Shown piece by piece: positions 5,033 to 5,461 of a stretch of DNA of 5,461 nucleotides. The stretch is from Candidatus Omnitrophota bacterium. Lineage in GTDB: Bacteria > Omnitrophota > Gorgyraeia > Gygaellales > Profunditerraquicolaceae. The stretch covers positions 1-5,461 of the forward strand of contig JAQTNM010000019.1 of NCBI GenBank assembly GCA_028713875.1, read 5' to 3'. The notes below the pieces were generated by a model that saw only the letters and a list, made by a program, of their open reading frames with translations, did not search any database and was not told where the DNA came from. The translations under genes and the position numbers were made by a program. The stretch's first letter is position 1. Every line of letters starts with the position of its first letter.

Positions 5033-5461
5033 TATTTAGTTGCCTCCTCATCCCTTGTTATTTTATCCGTCACTTTTACCGCAAGCTCATCTCCGGCATT
5101 AGCCAGCGCTTCTTTGCCTCCGCTAACTGGGTCCATGTGCACGGAACTGCCCTGTGCATCAAGGTAAGCAATGACTTTGCCGTCTTTTACCCTGATGAGC
5201 TTTGCCGTAACATTGGCAAAGCAGGAGCGCATATTTGACTGAGGAACGTTGCCTCCGGAAGAAGCTACGGCCTTACCCAGGACTACGTAGTCTGCCTTGG
5301 AGAGGCTGCCTAATTTTATCGCGGCCGGCTCGGATAAGTCTACAAGGCGGAATGCCTTATCCTGTTTGATAACCCCCGAAACGCTTGAAGGCTCAACTAC
5401 TTCATAACCCTGCTCAATAAACTGCTGGGCTAAAGCGTTTTCCACCGTGGATAAATCTATT
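5032..5461 (-). CDS. FlgT/CsgG-like envelope protein, partial (N-terminus beyond right edge)
   Basis: The frame is open to the right edge and ends in TAA at 5032. About 142 residues are seen, and the true start with any signal peptide lies outside. A GTG at 5445 is probably an internal valine, because coding-like sequence (IDLST) continues upstream of it. The visible part begins with a helix and strand, ALAQQFIEQGYEVVEPSSV, then AAIKLGSLSKADYVVLGKAV. This is the pattern of TolB-N/LpoB/FlgT-type domains, where a Gly- or Lys-Ala-Asp tripeptide leads a strand ending in Gly. A second half reads NVTAKLIRVKDGKVIAYLDAQG and then a helix rich in Ala. The adjoining CsgG-like protein has the matching TADLVITAAV strand, so the two probably share a fold and may act together at the envelope. 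The exact family is uncertain. The stop overlaps the CsgG-like start, so the two are translationally coupled. Confidence 0.75.
   Translation of the reverse strand, partial: IDLSTVENALAQQFIEQGYEVVEPSSVSGVIKQDKAFRLVDLSEPAAIKLGSLSKADYVVLGKAVASSGGNVPQSNMRSCFANVTAKLIRVKDGKVIAYLDAQGSSVHMDPVSGGKEALANAGDELAVKVTDKITRDEEATK
5043..5049 (-). promoter_or_regulatory. Ribosome binding site of the CsgG-like gene
   Basis: GAGGAGG on the minus strand, ten bases before the ATG at 5032 and inside the last codons of the preceding gene. It is the strongest Shine-Dalgarno match in the window and supports re-initiation at the TAATG overlap. Confidence 0.7.

Overview
All eight protein genes that I can support lie on the minus strand, so the window reads right to left as one tightly packed run. 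The spacing suggests one operon or two joined ones. Gaps range from a 4-nt overlap to about 86 nt, and no strong intrinsic terminator is visible. The organism looks like an uncultivated Gram-negative bacterium. It has a lipoprotein of the outer-membrane CsgG type, a PMT/ArnT-type membrane glycosyltransferase, a c-di-GMP-binding PilZ domain, clear Shine-Dalgarno sites and mid-range GC. A candidate phylum such as Omnitrophota (PVC-related) would fit, but that is an impression from gene style and not a demonstrated placement.

Right end (about 4295-5461): the 3' part of a gene for a FlgT/CsgG-like protein runs off the right edge. It overlaps by 1 nt a complete CsgG/HfaB-family lipoprotein gene. 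Both proteins appear to share the same small alpha/beta fold, typical of TolB-N/LpoB/CsgG proteins, so this is probably an envelope-assembly pair. Directly behind them, with its own good ribosome binding site, is a 26-codon GTG-started gene (4199-4279) for an extremely basic peptide. It is too short for ordinary gene callers and resembles the ribosomal peptide bTHX.

Middle (about 1983-4198): an 86-nt spacer holds two interleaved perfect 6-bp inverted repeats (a possible pseudoknot). A pyruvate kinase follows that has the catalytic A and B domains but no C-terminal allosteric domain, and carries a changed cation-site loop. Next come a STAS-PilZ fusion (best start GTG at 3007) and a DUF1805/YunC-like protein whose start overlaps the STAS-PilZ stop.

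Left end (1-1969): an ArnT/PMT-family polytopic glycosyltransferase of 548 residues, then the 5' part of a small exported protein that runs off the left edge.

A combined role is only inferred. Envelope export or assembly, lipid-linked sugar transfer and a c-di-GMP effector could belong to one surface programme, with pyruvate kinase and the basic peptide as housekeeping passengers. There is no tRNA, rRNA, CRISPR array, insertion sequence or long repeat that I can see, and no stretch over 300 bases lacks a gene.
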